Below are positions 12,278-25,560 of a stretch of 64,000 nucleotides of DNA, one piece after another. Made by a program: the position numbers and the translations under genes. Every line of letters starts with the position of its first letter. Position 1 is the stretch's first letter. Source of the DNA: Amorphophallus konjac (taxonomy: Eukaryota > Streptophyta > Magnoliopsida > Alismatales > Araceae); NCBI GenBank assembly GCA_022559845.1, contig CM040123.1, positions 297,836,642 through 297,900,641 of the forward strand. The letters are read 5' to 3'. The notes under the pieces are model-generated. The model was not told where the DNA came from. It saw nothing but the letters and a program-made list of their open reading frames with translations, and made no database searches.

Positions 12278-13727
12278 GTGAAGCTTACCGAAGAAGGAGA
12301 CGTTGTGGAAGGTACTCTTTCTATTTGCTCAAAGCCCGCCTCTATTTTATTTGACATTGGAGCCATGCATTCATTTATATTTAAGAGCTTTGCTGATACT
12401 TTGCCGATGAGGCCTGTCCCGTTAAAACCCAAACTTACTATTACTACTCCTATTGGAGTGGGATCGGAGATTAAGTATTTCTACTCTACTAGTGAAGTTC
12501 TAGTCAACGGTGACAACCTACCGACTGACTTAGTATGCATGGAGATGGAAGGATATGATATTATTTTGGGAGCTGATTGGTTATCTACATATGGTGCTAG
12601 TGTTAATTGCAAATTATGTACGGTGACCTTTAGTGGGTACCCCAACCTCTTATTTTCTGGTGTCAGGAATTCTAGATACATATTCCTTATTTCGGCCATT
12701 AAAGCCGATAAATTATTGAAGAAGGGTTGTGTGGCTTTCTTAGTTTCTATGACTATGGCGAAGCATAAGGAACCCAATCTAGAGGATATTCCTATTGTTC
12801 GGGATTATTATGATGTATTCTCGGATGAGTTGTCTGGTATTCCTCCGGAGAGAGAAGTGGCATTTTCTATTGATTTAATTCAGGGAGCTGCACCTATTTC
12901 TAAGGCTCCGTATCGGATGTCCCCTATCGAAATGAAGGTGTTAAAAGAACAACTGATGGAGTTATTGGAGAAGGGATTCATCCGACCGAGTACTTCACCA
13001 TGGGGAGCCCCTGTCTTATTTGTCAAAAAGAAGGATGGGTCAATGAGATTGTGTGTTGACTACCGGCAATTGAACCAACTCACAATCAAGAATAAATATC
13101 CATTACCGAGGATTGATGAACTATTTGACCAGATTTCGGGAGCTCGATATTTTTCAAAACATGATCTCAGATCTGGTTATCATCAATTGAAGATCAAGAA
13201 AGGGGATATTCATAAAATGGCATTCAGGAGTAGGTATGCACACTATGAGTTCACTATTATGCCTTTTGGCCTAACCAATGCGCCTGTCGCATTTATGCAA
13301 TTGATGAACAGTGTATTCAGGCCATACCTTAATCAATTTGTTCTGGTCTTTATTGATGACATTTTGATCTATTCCAAGTCAAAGATGGAGCATGAAGAAC
13401 ATCTCGAGAAAGCCTCGCAGTTATTAAGAGATCACAAACTATATGCTAAGCTTAGAAAGTGTGATTTCTGGCTAGAAGAAGTTTCTTTTCTAGGTCACAT
13501 AATTTCCCAGAAGGGTATTGCGATCGATCCTTCAAAGGTCGAAGCTGTAAAGAATTGGGAGAGACCTACTAGTGTGACCAAAATCCGAAGCTTCTTGGGA
13601 TTGGTAGGATATTATAGAAGATTTTTTAAGGACTTCTACAAGATCGCGGTATCTTTAACAAGATTAACAAGGAAGGAGACCCCTTATATATGGTCCAAGG
13701 AATGTGAGAAAAGCTTTATTTTGAAAA
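12278..13727 (+). pseudogene. Ty3/gypsy pol: protease and reverse transcriptase
   Basis: This is a 484-codon frame that would copy element RNA into DNA. The protease comes first, with active site [10 protein letters not shown] (residues 25-34; Asp kept, the usual Thr/Ser replaced by Ile). The linker has the [17 protein letters not shown] pattern. RT follows (about residues 225-400) with [25 protein letters not shown] and the catalytic FIDD box (358-361). The start of the connection domain, [15 protein letters not shown], is also present. The frame stops after EKSF because S1 is inserted here. The pol frame resumes at 17057. This is the best-preserved coding stretch of the element. Confidence 0.93.
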
Positions 13728-14558
13728 TATGAATATCTATATGGTTATAGTTGCTTTTCATGTTATTCACCCACACTCTTGGTAATTTGATTTAATATAT
13801 ATTCAGAAAAATGATTGATTACATTGACAATTGCATGATTCTCCTATGTGATTGCACAACCTCCTAGGTGATATATATGAATATTCCAGTCATCATGACT
13901 CTCATGCATTTTTCTTATACCCATCTCATTCTTCAATTAGTAAGGGGGAGATATGTTGCATGAACATATACATGTATCTGTTTGGTTGCATTACATGCAT
14001 ATCATTATGTGTCCTCATTTGTTTGCATCTTGCTTCATGCATTTCACTTAAAAACTAAAAATCTGAAAATCAAAGAAACTCATTTGTATGTGTTGAGACT
14101 CATGTCTCTTTTCAAAAGAAAATTTAAAAAAAATTGAAAACCAATGAAATTTAAAAAAATGGACTTCAAATGTTTTATACTTGCTCAATGGTTTTTAGGC
14201 ATTGAATGACATCAGATTTGTTAACACTTGCTGTTTTGGAATCATATTGACTTGTTGGTATCAATTCTACTCATCTTCCCATCTCGATAATCTGTAATTG
14301 GTATGTCAACATCTTGTCCATGATCTGCTATTGCTTCATCTGAATTTTTGAAGTGGGCTATTATTGCTTCTTCAATCTGTCATGCTGGAATTTGAACTTA
14401 TTTGCCTTCCTCCCATTTTTGATAATGTCAAAGGGGGAGAAAGATTTATGATGGTTATTTGTGATTGATAGGGGGAAGATATTTCTGATATGTGTGTATG
14501 GCTATGTTGACTAGTTTGTCATGTCATTCATAAAGTATTCATAAGATTTATCTTCATC

Positions 14559-14571
14559 AAAAAGGGGGAGA
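14559..14571 (+). other. Polypurine tract of S1
   Basis: AAAAAGGGGGAGA directly precedes the LTR start (TGATGTGTGTGG). It would prime plus-strand synthesis. Confidence 0.8.
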
Positions 14572-14572
14572 T

Positions 14573-17056
14573 TGATGTGTGTGGGGTCATGAAGTGTGCC
14601 TTGCATATGGTTATATTTTTTATGATAACTAACCTTATAAATAACTTTGTGTTTGCTTGCATATGCGGTTGATGTCAGTGTGCATTCATGAGCTTTTCTA
14701 TACTTGCATGTATTGATGAGATTGGTTTTTTCATATTGCTAGACATACATATAAGCTCGTAGATGGTTATGAGTAGAAGCTTTTATCACTCATAATCCAT
14801 GATTTTGATATCCATGTAGATCTCATGTTCTACATTATCTTTTACATGAGAGAGATGATTGGAAGACACCTATAAATCACATGGATGCATGATAATATCT
14901 ATTTATGTGAATCTTGGTGGAAAGAGGTTGACATGTGATGTAATATTGATTAAACCCCAAGGAATACTTGGTTTTTGTGTTTAAACATTCAATCTCTTCT
15001 CAATCCCTTGTGCTATCCATGTTGCATATATTCACTTGGTTCTTTCATGTATATTCTTCATAAGATTCTTATGCTAGGTGCATAGTTTGAATTCCTCATG
15101 AAAGTGGTGGCTGAAATGAATTGATTGAAACTCTCACATTGAATGATATTCATTTTCTCATGTTGAACTTTAGCATAGGCCTTCATGCCCTTTCATAGTG
15201 TCGACCTATCAAAGGATGGTGTCGACCCCATGTTTCGTAAGCATCACTTAGATGCAAATGGCTCATGGTTCTATGAAGAGAACTTGTGTTAAATTCAATC
15301 ACATCGTTCATGTGGATTTTGGTTTTACAATGTCACTCTTGTTGCACTTGATGCATAAAGTTCATTGCTATATGAACTTGTTTCATTGATTAGGATAAAC
15401 ATGTTTTTCCAAAGAGTTCTTATGCACCTTGAACATTGATTTTAATGTATGTGCCCTTTGCACTTTCTTTATGGTTACAAGTTGCTTATACCTTGTTCAC
15501 ATGCATAGAAATATCCTTCGATCTTTAGCTTAGAACATTTGTGGTTCAAAGTGTTTGTATGCACCTTGAACATGGGTTTCATGTATAATTCATACATTTA
15601 TCATTTGGATTATTGAGTTAAAGTTCTAATCATTTTTTTCTTATGATTTTGTAGGATTAAGATCCTTAATATAAACCCTCCCAGATCAAGGAGTTACATG
15701 CCACAGAGTTTGGAAGGGTTACAATGGAGTTTGGGGCTGAAATCTGAAAGTCTGGAATTTACTGTAGCTTTAGGTCGATTGACCCTATAGCTTAGGTCGA
15801 CCGAAGCACTGTAGCTCGGTCGACCGACCCTGTACCTTAGGTCGACCGAAATTGGCAGTGCTCCCTGAAAATTCACCTGTAAAATTTCGGTCGACCGACC
15901 ACCTACCTCCGGTCGACCGAACCCCCCGAGACAGCAATTGTTGATTTTATTTTCTTCAACGTGGGAAGCTTTTCTCCTTGGATTTTTTTAATCCCAAAAG
16001 TCTCCAGACATCCCTAGAATTGTGGATCTGCGTCTTAGCTTGTTCTTGACCATCCTAGGTCTTATAAACCCACTTGTGCCTAACCTTTTACCCCTTTGCC
16101 CCTGGGTTCATGGTAGACCTATGGGGGGTCTTTTTGGATGGTTCTAGAAGGGTTATCATGGTCTTTTCATGTCTTCTATATATGCTCTCTTGTGAACTCC
16201 GAATTTGAAAGAAATCTCATTTTGAGCTAATGCTTTCTATCTTGTAGGTCAAGAAAGAGGAGAAGAAGAGAAAGTGGAAAAGAAGGGGAGATTTGATCTT
16301 CATCCAAGAAATTTTGAAGATCGTGAAAGATGGAAAAGTGCAGCGGATCGAGGAGAGGATCGAGAGGACGTTGAAATCGTCACCATCTGACTGGAGCTTC
16401 AAGCTACCATTTCTATTCGTCTTAGAAATCAAAGGGGGAACAATCTCTACATCCTTTAGTTGTTGTTTTGTGATGTTTGCCATGTGTTCTATTTAGATCT
16501 GAGCATGTTTGAACATTTGTGTTCATTTTCTAAACTAAGGTCTATTGTAGTTGTGTGACCGTCTGTGTATACGGTCGTGTTTGATCGCGTGCGGTCGTGT
16601 ATGTCATTGTGCTGCGTTTGTTGTAGCGTGTGTGTATGTGTGTTGTGATCCAGTCGTCGGATCGTGTGGGAGACTCTGTCTCCGTGTGTGTGTGTGTTGG
16701 GGCATGTCCCCGTGTGTGTTTGGAACGTTGTCTCCGTATTGGGGATTTATCCCTGACTGAAGCCTCACTAGGTTTGGTAAGGGGTGGACGTAGGGAGCCC
16801 GTCGTGGTCCCGAACCACCTTAAAAGTTACTGTGCACTTCGGTTTGGCTTGTGTGTTTGTGTGGTTTGATTGTTATATCCGTTTGTATGATCGTGTGTGA
16901 ACGGAGAGATTGAGAGAATTAGTTACCTTGTTTAGTTAATTTCCTCAATCTTGTTAAAAGGTGTTAATTCCGCTACGTAGCATTTTAATTTTCCATCTAG
17001 TGTGGGGGACAATTCAACCCCCCCTTCTTGTTCGCTCGCCTACCTAGGAACCAACA
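14573..17056 (+). mobile_element. S1 3' LTR
   Basis: This 2.48-kb LTR runs from just after the polypurine tract to ...ACCAACA, where gypsy RNase H coding resumes. It holds a GTCGAC cluster (15770-15930) and a GGGGTGGACGTAGGGAG segment near 16782, also found at 58444 and 30372 in other SIRE-like LTRs. No gene is seen. Confidence 0.8.
15770..15930. repeat. GTCGAC cluster in S1 LTR
   Basis: At least six GGTCGACCGA-type units occur in about 160 bp, the same unit as in S2 (57505-57725). Confidence 0.85.
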
Positions 17057-17421
17057 AAAGAGATTGCTCACTACTGCACCGGTGTTGGTATTACCTTCTG
17101 GATCGGGAGATTTTGTGGTGTGTACAGACGCTTCCAGGATAGGTTTGGGCGCCGAGCTGATGCAGCATGGTACAGTTGTGGCGTATGCATCTCGTCAATT
17201 GAAGCCACATGAGGAGAACTACCCTACTCATGATCTCGAGTTGGCATTTGTGATTTTCCTCTAAAGATCTGGAGGCATTATCTGTACGGTGAGAAGTTTG
17301 AGATTTTCACTGACCATCAGAGTTTGAGGAATGTGTTTACCCAAAAGGATCTCAACCTTAGGCAAAGGAGGTGGATGGAGTACATGAAGGATTATGATTT
17401 CACTCTGTCCTATCAGCCTGG
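17057..17421 (+). pseudogene. Ty3/gypsy pol: RNase H
   Basis: Pol resumes with [13 protein letters not shown], then the RNase H core: [13 protein letters not shown] (first catalytic Asp), [22 protein letters not shown] (catalytic Glu) and FTDHQSL (third Asp). A frameshift near 17262 splits it. It ends at YQPG, where the solo LTR at 17422 is inserted; the next codons (PGRIHVVADAMSRK) are at 18775. Confidence 0.9.
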
Positions 17422-18774
17422 TGTAGGTGCCGGAAAGAGTGGGTGCCACCGCGAATGCGATGGCGTGCGTCTGTCCTCCCTTCGAACTACTGTTGTTGCA
17501 GCCTACAATGCACAGAATAGAGATAAAGAAACGGTGTGATTGCCAGAGACCTATACCTGGGCCTCACAGGAGTGATGATCATGGATGCCTTAGGAGTGGG
17601 GAGATGTCAGGTTCTGCTATCCTCGCTCTCAGCCAGCCAAGAACGGGGAGCTCTACGAGTCGATGATGAAGTTCCTACAAGTTAACCAGCAAACATAGAG
17701 AATAAACCCATTAGACTATGATAGTGTAGTATATGCTCAAAAAAAAGAGAAGAACATGCAAATGGGGGTGATCGTACCGGGAAGGGGGCAGAAAGGGGGA
17801 TGGCCAAGACTTTCGACCATCCGCCTTCCCTATGTTTTTGGGTTGGAAAACCTCTTTAAAATAGGGAACTAGGAAGATCTATCATGTATGAATGCAGGGA
17901 AATGAAGTAAAACGTAGAAATATAAAAGAACAGAGGAAGAAAGACGGGGTTTTCCTGTCGACCAATAGGAGGCGGCCTACTATGTGGCTGTTCAAAGATG
18001 GTGGGCGGCCATGTCTATGTCCACCCCCCTGGAACAAGGACTCTCCCACAGCGGAGCACTTCAACTTTAGGTTCTGCTTCTAGGGGAAGGTCGGGAAGGG
18101 TGACTCTCATCCTCACAGCTCTCTCTGGCTCCGAATTGACAGAACCTCCCCTCCTCTCAGAATGTCCAACCCCCTCCTGTGAGATGGTTCGGGATGGGCT
18201 TTGTATGTGTGGGATTTTCCTCCATCAAAATCATTCAAAATATGGATTACGTGTGAGCTTACGTGAGTGTCGAACCTCCCGAAGTGGGAGCAGTTTTGGA
18301 GGATGTGCCCGGAGTGGGCATATCGTGGGGTTGACGGACAATTGACAAGAGGCAGCCAGGTCGATGCCCTTCTTGGGAACCTGGGCGGCCAGGTTAGTGG
18401 CCTTCCAGGGAGAGATGGGCGGCCATCGGGTTGGTCTTCTTGAGGACTGGGTGGCCAACTGTGTGGCCGCATTGGAATGGGTTGGGCGGCCAGGAGTCAG
18501 GGCGCCTTGAGGTGTGGGCGGCCAACTCTCTGGCATCCCTGGAATGGACTGGGCAGCCAGCAGTCTAGCCGCCCTGGGTTCTGGGCGGCCAGCACCCTGG
18601 CCGCCTAGAAATCAAGGCATGAAATGTATATAGAATCTCAAAAAATTCACGAAGGGACAGGGTGGAGCCTACCTAAACAAGGATGAGACTCCACACAACC
18701 AATCATCTAAAGGAAGTATAACTTCCATGATGGCTATACAAGGTCTACGGGATGTCTGAAATTAGGCATCTACA
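17422..18774 (-). mobile_element. Solo LTR of the Tat1 family
   Basis: On the minus strand it reads TGTAGATGCC...GGCACCTACA, 1353 bp, flanked by the perfect duplication CCTGG (17417-17421 and 18775-18779). The inner order (GGCCGCC array, then a CGACCATCC stretch, then a GCATTGTAGGC stretch) follows the Tat1 5' LTR at 1210-2424. No internal region is present. The frames at 17427-17666 and 18113-18536 are not genes. Confidence 0.88.
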
Positions 18775-19736
18775 CCTGGCAGGATTCATGTCGTGGCTGA
18801 TGCCATGAGTAGGAAGGTGTTGGTCAGTCATATGTTGTTACAGAAGTGGAGGTTATGGGGGCAAGTGCCGGCTATGACATTTAGCCTCAAGATCCCACGG
18901 GATCAGGGTTCGGCTATTCTCGCGAGCTTGACTGTCACGCAAGCTATTCATCGTCAAGTGACGGAGGCTAAACGTATGGACCCCGAGCTACCTCGAATTC
19001 TATCAATGGTCGAGGTGGAGTTTAGCGAGAATGGAGCAGTGAGGTTCAGAGGTAGGTTGTACGTCCCAGCCGAGGAGCAGGTGAGGTGCGCAGTGTTACG
19101 GGAGGCTCATGAGAGCCGGTATGCCGTACATCTGGGATTGGCAAAGATGTACCAGAATTTGAAGAGGCAGTTCTGGAGGCCTGGGATGAAGAGAGATGTC
19201 GCAGAATTTATGGCCAAGTGTCTGGTTTGCCAGCAAGTGAAGGCGGAGCACCAGCGACCTAGTGGTACACTTTAGCCCTTGGAGATTCCCGCATGGAAAT
19301 GGGACCACATGACCACTTATTTCATGGTTGGGTTACCGAGGACATCCAGTGGGCATGATAGTGTTTGGTTGTTGGTAGATAGACTGATGAAGACGGCTCA
19401 GTTGTTGCGGATCAAAGTCAGTTAGAGTGTGCATAAGCTGGCCCGTCTGTATATATAGCGGATCGTTCTGTTGCATGGAGTTCCTATCTCCATTGTGTCT
19501 GATCGTGATCCTCGCTTCACTTCAGGATTTTAGAGGAGTTTCCAGAGCGCACTGGGCACGGAGTTGGCATTTAGCTCGGCATACCATCCTCAGTCGGACG
19601 GTCAGTTGGAGAGGACCATCCAGACTTTGGAGGATATGTTGAAGTCATGTTGTCTAGAGTGGCAAGGGAGTTGGACCCACCATTTGCCATTAGTGGAGTT
19701 TGCCTATAACAACAGCTATCATTCGAGCATTGGTAT
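18775..19736 (+). pseudogene. Ty3/gypsy pol: integrase, first part
   Basis: Integrase inserts the DNA copy into the genome. The RNase H tail (HVVADAMSRK) leads to the zinc-binding HHCC domain (HESRYAVHLGLAKMYQNLKR... CLVCQQVK, about 19108-19240). The catalytic core follows with VSDRDPRF (second Asp, about 19497) and [16 protein letters not shown] (Glu, about 19593). The first catalytic Asp looks lost: the usual MDF segment reads TYF near 19315. Stops at 19273, 19423 and 19456 and a frameshift near 19530 break it. The coding sequence is interrupted at 19737 by the LARD element and continues at 40971. Confidence 0.9.
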
Positions 19737-20883
19737 TGATGGGGTGTAAGGCACGGATTCAGAGGGGGGGGGTGAATGAATCCTCTTAAAAATTTTACTT
19801 CGATTGACACACACGTGTCCAATACGTGCGGAAATAAAATGGGATGGCCCATGCTAAACTGATGCGCTATGGCAGTTCACACTTAAACTCTTAGCCAATC
19901 TACGTAGGTGACAATTCTACTAATTAGCGGACAATACTGGGCTACAGTATTGGAGCAGAACTTACAACAAACAAAAGAGCTTCAGCTAGATGAAGGCCAA
20001 CTAAATGAAAATGAAATTTGCCTAAGCAAACATCTATCGTGAAACATAAACCCAATCAGAGACAACAAGTTCAATCAATCCATTTCAGAAGCCAACCAGC
20101 GAATGGGGGGTAGAAGATAGGGAGCTAACACACCAAAGCAATCACATAACTCAGGATTTTTAGGTGGTTCGGTCGGACACCAGTCCGCTTAAGTCCACCC
20201 CTCACTCCAAACTGGAGTGAGGCTTCCCTTGCAGAATGCAAGAAGTAGACTCAGTCTGCAAACAATCATTGCCTTACACCTTGACCTAGAGGAACACTCT
20301 CCTCTCTTCCTCCAAACCGGAGGGGAACCACTAGTGAGACCCTGTCACTAGCAACCGGAGACACCAGTCTCCCTTCCTCTGACCAGAGGGGAAACCGTGA
20401 GTGACACCCAGTCCCTCACACCCGGAGACACCAGTCTCCCTTCCTTTGACCAGAGGGGAACCAGAGATAAATCTCCCTTCTCCTGAATCCTCAGGAGGAA
20501 CCCAACCACAAACCAGAGAATCGGAAGAACAAAGTAGCAATGAGAAGAAACTGTAAAAGAAAAAATAAAACTAACAAAAAAAAACTGAAATGAATGTAGC
20601 TCTCGCAGGAGCAAGTTGGTCTGGATCTGATCCAGAAACCAACAGATAGTAGATCTTCAATATGCTTCTGCCGCTTCACTATCACTTCTCTCTTCTCTCT
20701 CGAGCTCTCTTTCTCTCTCAGCACTCTCACTCTAATTCTTCTCACAGAGTCTCTGGCTCTCATACTCTTCTGCTCTCTTTTCTCTCTTTTCCTTCTACTG
20801 GCTTGCAGCTCCTTTCTTCTGGCCTCTCTCTCTTCTTCTCCTTTTTAGCTCCACTCTCTCTCCTTCTCCCAGCCTTTGATCCC

Positions 20884-20891
20884 TTTTTATA
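20884..20891 (-). promoter_or_regulatory. TATA box of LARD LTR (left copy)
   Basis: The minus strand reads CCTATAAAAAGGG, followed by a purine-rich leader. The right copy has the same element at 39546-39553. Confidence 0.65.
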
Positions 20892-21164
20892 GGCAGACGA
20901 TGGGCACGTGGGTACCACGTTTCCCGCCCAAACTTCCATGTAGATCTGATCCTTTGAGGTTCCACGTATCAGAATCATGATGATGTAGCAATCCATGTGG
21001 CAAGATCATCTGGTCCGCTCCTTGCCTTGGATCACGTGCCATCGACCTGGTACTTTAGATTCCACGTGAGGTAAGTTCGCAGGTTACTCAGTAGATGCTC
21101 GACCATATGACTCACCTGGCAAAGACACAGTTATGAGGGTTAGCACTGACTTTACCTTTCGAAG

Positions 21165-22105
21165 CCTGAGCTGTGCACAGACTCTAAACAACGAAGTGCA
21201 CGGACCTTATATTCATAGAGCTAAAGTGTACACCGACTCATGCATGCGTATGGAAAAACATGCACAGACCTGATGCAAAGATTGCACTGACCTTCTATAT
21301 GTGCAGGCAAAATATGTACCGACCTTAGCATGCGTATGACAAAACTTGCACCGACCTTCTATATGCATAGGTATAGTGTGCACCAACTTTAGTAAGACAA
21401 GGTGGATGTGCACCAACGTTCTATGCCGAACAAAGTGTGCACCGATTTTCTAATGAATAGACATAAAAGTGCACCGACCTCATATGTAGACAACTGAAAC
21501 GTGCACCGACTTTACATGCTGAACAACAAAATGTGCACCGACCCTTGCATGCATATGACAGAATATGCACAAACCTATATATGCACGATGCAAAAGTTAC
21601 ACTGACCTTTATATGCTTAAGGTAAAACATGCACCGACCTATATGCATGTGCATCCTACAAACCTGCACCGATCTTGTATCGCACAAGGACAAGTGTGCA
21701 CTGACTTGGTTATGAACATGCACCGACCTTATATGCAACAAACAGTATGTGCACCGACCTTGTGACTATTGCTGACACATGTGCATCGACCTTATTTATG
21801 CAAGATACAAATGTGCACAGACCTAACATGATGTGCACCGACCTTGTATAGCACAAGACTGAGCATGCATTGACCTTAATATGAGATGTTGTAATATGCA
21901 CGGACCTTCCAATGCACAAGGGTAATTGTGCACAGACTTGAATGCATGAGACTGAACATGCATCAACCTATATGCAACAAATGAACATGCACACAACCTG
22001 TTCGATGAAAAGCATATGTACTAACGTATGTTCTTAAGATTGAGGTGTGCATTGATCTTACCTCATAGACAGATGATATATGTACTGACCTGTATGCTTC
22101 AATGC
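21165..22105 (-). repeat. GGTCGGTGCA tandem array, LARD LTR left copy
   Basis: About 30 imperfect units of TGCACCGACC on the + strand (GGTCGGTGCA in element sense) recur roughly every 30-33 bp, separated by variable TATATGC-like spacers. The array lies upstream of the TATA box, in U3. Confidence 0.9.
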
Positions 22106-22303
22106 ACTGGGTACCTGATGTTGACTTTTTGTCACCTTTTTGACCAATCATCATGTTGAGTCATTTTTAGAACCTGATCTGACATATTTTTATACTGCTA
22201 TATAAAGATGATGAGATTATTAATTTATGCATTCAAGTTTTATCATCAAGGTTGAATATAATGACAGAATAATTGGCATCATCAAAATCACAGAGACACA
22301 ACA

Positions 22304-22317
22304 ATCTCCCCATTTTT
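22304..22317 (-). other. Polypurine tract of LARD
   Basis: The minus-strand AAAAATGGGGAGAT directly precedes the 3' LTR start TGTTGTG. It differs by one base from the tract of the nested copia at 37166-37178. Confidence 0.8.
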
Positions 22318-25300
22318 GATGATGGCAACATTACGAGTCATTTGCAATAAATCCATGATGATCAAAGTGTCAGACATGTAATGAAACCTAATGATGAAAC
22401 AATGACTCACTATTCTCTCTCTTTGACAATATCAAAAAGGATGGGAGAGTAAGCTGAACGAGCATATTATTCTCTCATCATGAATATAGAATGCAAACCA
22501 GTATGAACTATACAAGAACATGCATCATTTGACTGAACCAATAACTCATACTCCCCCTGAACAGATGATGTCCCTCTTTGGACATATTAGAAGGAGTTGA
22601 ATGAGTTCATAGCACAGGGACAGTCAAACTTACGCAGATCAAGTTGACTATTCACAAGGTCAATGAAAAATATCAACAAAATCACACGAGATGTCATATA
22701 TGAGATCAGCCCATGACAAATTGAAACAAAAACAGTGAGCAGAATCAATATTCCCCCTTTGAAAGGCAATTTATAAAATGGAGACAAAACCTTTTCTCTC
22801 TTTTTTTAAAAATGAAGCAAGACTATCAACAATATGAGATATGTAGCTCTACTCCCCCAGAAGAAGTGAGGTGAAGGAAAGGGTCACATGGATATCAATC
22901 AAAGGGTTTATCAAGCAAAGCATGCAGTAATCAATGCCAAAGTGATGCTGATAAGACAATCTTCTCATTTGACAAAGCATAGGAATTGGAGTGGAACGAC
23001 GTCATCAGACATACAGAGTTATCAATTTGGTGGACATTCAAATTTGACATTCAGTTGAAGTAGGTCACAGGTGCAGTCAAGAATGATTTCAGGTCATGAC
23101 AGTATGTATCAAGAATATTGTGCATAAACTAAATTTTGAATTTCAATCAGAAAGTGCAAACTGAGCACAGGTTTGAGCAAATGAGCTTCAAGCACATGAG
23201 AAATTCAACAAGATTTTAAAGAATATACCAATTTCATAAATCCAAAAAAAGGAAAAAAATTCAGAATCTCGCATTATAAGGGTTTATGAATGAACTTTAT
23301 TGAACTGTATGGTTTAAAGATGATATATACATAGTTTGACAATAAAGTTCTGTATATCTGAAATCAATATTTAATAAAAATGAACCAAATCCTCACATTA
23401 ACATCTTGATTAACCTCGCTTCATCTTACTCAATTAATTTTAATGACTTCTTTAGGAATTACAATCATAAGTATTGAGATTAAACAGTCATGAAACCATT
23501 TGATTTTGCCCAGGGTTAGCAATTTATCCTTTGCATTCATTTTCAGACTTTTCATTCAATCAAGTAGATAATATTTCGCTATCAAATCTTACGAGCAATC
23601 TAGTTCAGTACACACTTTGTAACTAAAGGATATACGTTATTTAGACGTCAATATCCCTAAGTACTTAGTGTGACTAACAATCATGCTTTAAGATAAACAG
23701 AGTTAACTTTTCACCTCATGACATACCTCAACTCATTTCTTTGATGAGTGAGATGTGTTTCTCAGTGTGCATGCCATTACTCTGCCAGATTTTCAATCAT
23801 TTTTAAGCAGAGTTAACTATGGCACCTCATGACATAGTCCTTTGGACATGTGTTTCTCAGTGACCAAAGACATTGCTCTGACTAGATTTATCCTTAGACA
23901 TTTTAGAAATTTCAGATGTTTAAAGACAATAATAATTACATGTTTCTCAACCAAAGCAAGTCATGGTTTCAACATTTCAGATTTCATAAGATTTTACAAG
24001 ATACATCATGAAGCAGTTGGTTAAAGTTTATTAAAGATGATTCAGATACTTTCAAGACTTTCAAAAAATTAAACTCAATGAATACATTAAACTTAAACTA
24101 ATATGATATTTTTGAATATTCATAAATCTCTATAATAGAAGATTCCTTGTTAGAGTATATATCAGATTTATGATCAAAGTACACAAATTGAAATCTTCTT
24201 GAATTTCAGAAAGATCAAGTGAATTGTCAGAAGCAGCTAGTATGAATCAAATGAACCTGCAACAGGAAGAGGCATATGGGAGAGAGAATTTTGAAGTCAG
24301 ACAAGTGACAAGGTGATCATGAGTGCATCAGATGTACTCCTCCTGCAATGTATGCAATGGACACAATGTTTTCTTAACATGAACTCCCCTTATCTTTATG
24401 AACTATATGACTGAATTCAGTGAGAATGCAGGGACAACAATGAAAGTGTATTTAAATGATGCAAGTTTGCCACTAGCTCCCCCTGACTAAATGCAAATTA
24501 TGTCATGAGACACTAGCTCCCCCTATCTATATGCATTGAGGAACCAAGGTAGTTTCTAATGACAACAAAACTACAAATTTCAATTGTTCAATTCAGGGAA
24601 TGCTATGCACATACAGATGTCAACATGAATTCACATTATGTGCATCAGATTTGAAGCAAATGTGATAGTCCATATGAAGAAGATTTTATTTCAAATTTAT
24701 GCATTTTCATGAAGATCAGCATATGCAGGCCATTAGAAACATTAGGAGATATGTTCATGAACAACTAGACTGCTCTAATATGCAGCTTTGACGCATGGTA
24801 TTGGGTGGAGGACTTGGTCTAAAGACCACCTCACACATGGTTAGAGCTTCCAGACAGACCTCATCTGCCCTTTAGCACTATTCCATTTAATATACCCTGA
24901 GTCATACACGAGCAATCCTATGTGCAACTTGAATTGACAATATCCTAAGCATATGCAAATGTGAATATGTATTCATGCCATGTATGCAGATGAACATTTT
25001 ATGTATGAGACGGCATGCAGGCATCAAATTCCAGCTATTTAGATTTTTAGAAATGCAATTTATTTTCAGTGACTATGCATTATGACAGATATCAAACAAA
25101 TGTAATCCTATCAGATCTTCAACTGGATTATGCAACAGGTGTGCAATATCATTCAGATAAACTTCAAGCATCATCTTTATGCAATTCAGATTTTCAGAAA
25201 ATTTCATTCAGATGTTGTACATATGACTTTTCATATGCAAGAAGGAATTAAAATAGAACGAAGCAAATATTACATGAGAATGCAAACAGGTATGCTGAGA

Positions 25301-25560
25301 ATTCTGCCTAACAGATTTAACACGATATGCAGTTCAATCTTAAACTGATATATGCACAATTTATTCAACATGTGGATTGAGAGACAGAAGTGCAAATGAC
25401 AGATGCATTTGTAACCATGTATGTATGTGATTCTGATTAACAAAAATTAAATGAACAAACCTGTAAGGTGCAGAATTAGGGTTTTACCAAACTCAGGTGC
25501 CTTGGCTTATTAACCCCTTTTATTCCTCAGTTCCAAGGCACTCCTGCAAAACACAGTTTC
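22304..25560. other. LARD non-coding interior
   Basis: About 3.3 kb of A/T-rich sequence lies between the gag end and the 3' LTR. I see no pol or env-like frame in any direction. Next to the LTR, the minus strand has a polypurine tract (AAAAATGGGGAGAT, 22304-22317). Several CTCCCCCT stretches (22553, 22855, 24479, 24508) are minus-strand AGGGGGAG tracts, like those in other SIRE-like tails. Confidence 0.7.

Larger units (their letters stand above)
13728..17056 (+). mobile_element. S1: 5'-truncated SIRE-like copia end
   Basis: This is the 3' part of an LTR retrotransposon inside gypsy pol: an internal tail (13728-14572), a polypurine tract and one LTR (14573-17056). There is no 5' LTR, gag or pol, and I see no clear target duplication. 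The tail contains several AAGGGGGAG tracts, as is common between pol and the 3' LTR of SIRE-like elements. The frame at 13852-14058 is not protein-like. The LTR end (ATTCAACCCCCCCTTCTTG...CCAACA) resembles the ends of the copia LTRs at 30705 and 39151. Confidence 0.75.
19737..22303 (-). mobile_element. LARD 3' LTR (left copy)
   Basis: Reading TGTTGTGTCTC...CCCCATCA on the minus strand, it matches the right copy (27947-40965 without the copia) along its length. It holds a TATA box (20884-20891) and the tandem GGTCGGTGCA array (21165-22105). The frames in it, such as 20331-20892 and 21421-21919, come from CT-rich sequence and repeats. Confidence 0.9.

Noticed and set aside
17427..17666. 79-codon frame seeming to continue gypsy RNase H (ANAMA segment)
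   Set aside because: It lies inside the solo LTR at 17422-18774; the true continuation is at 18775, after the CCTGG duplication.
20331..20996. Overlapping frames of about 70-90 codons in the LARD LTR
   Set aside because: The same stretch in the right LTR has different frames. Composition is CT-rich near the TATA box and no family is recognised.
21165..22105. CRISPR-like array of short regular repeats
   Set aside because: Units of about 10 bp are imperfect, spacers are themselves similar, and the host is a plant nuclear genome. It is an LTR tandem array.
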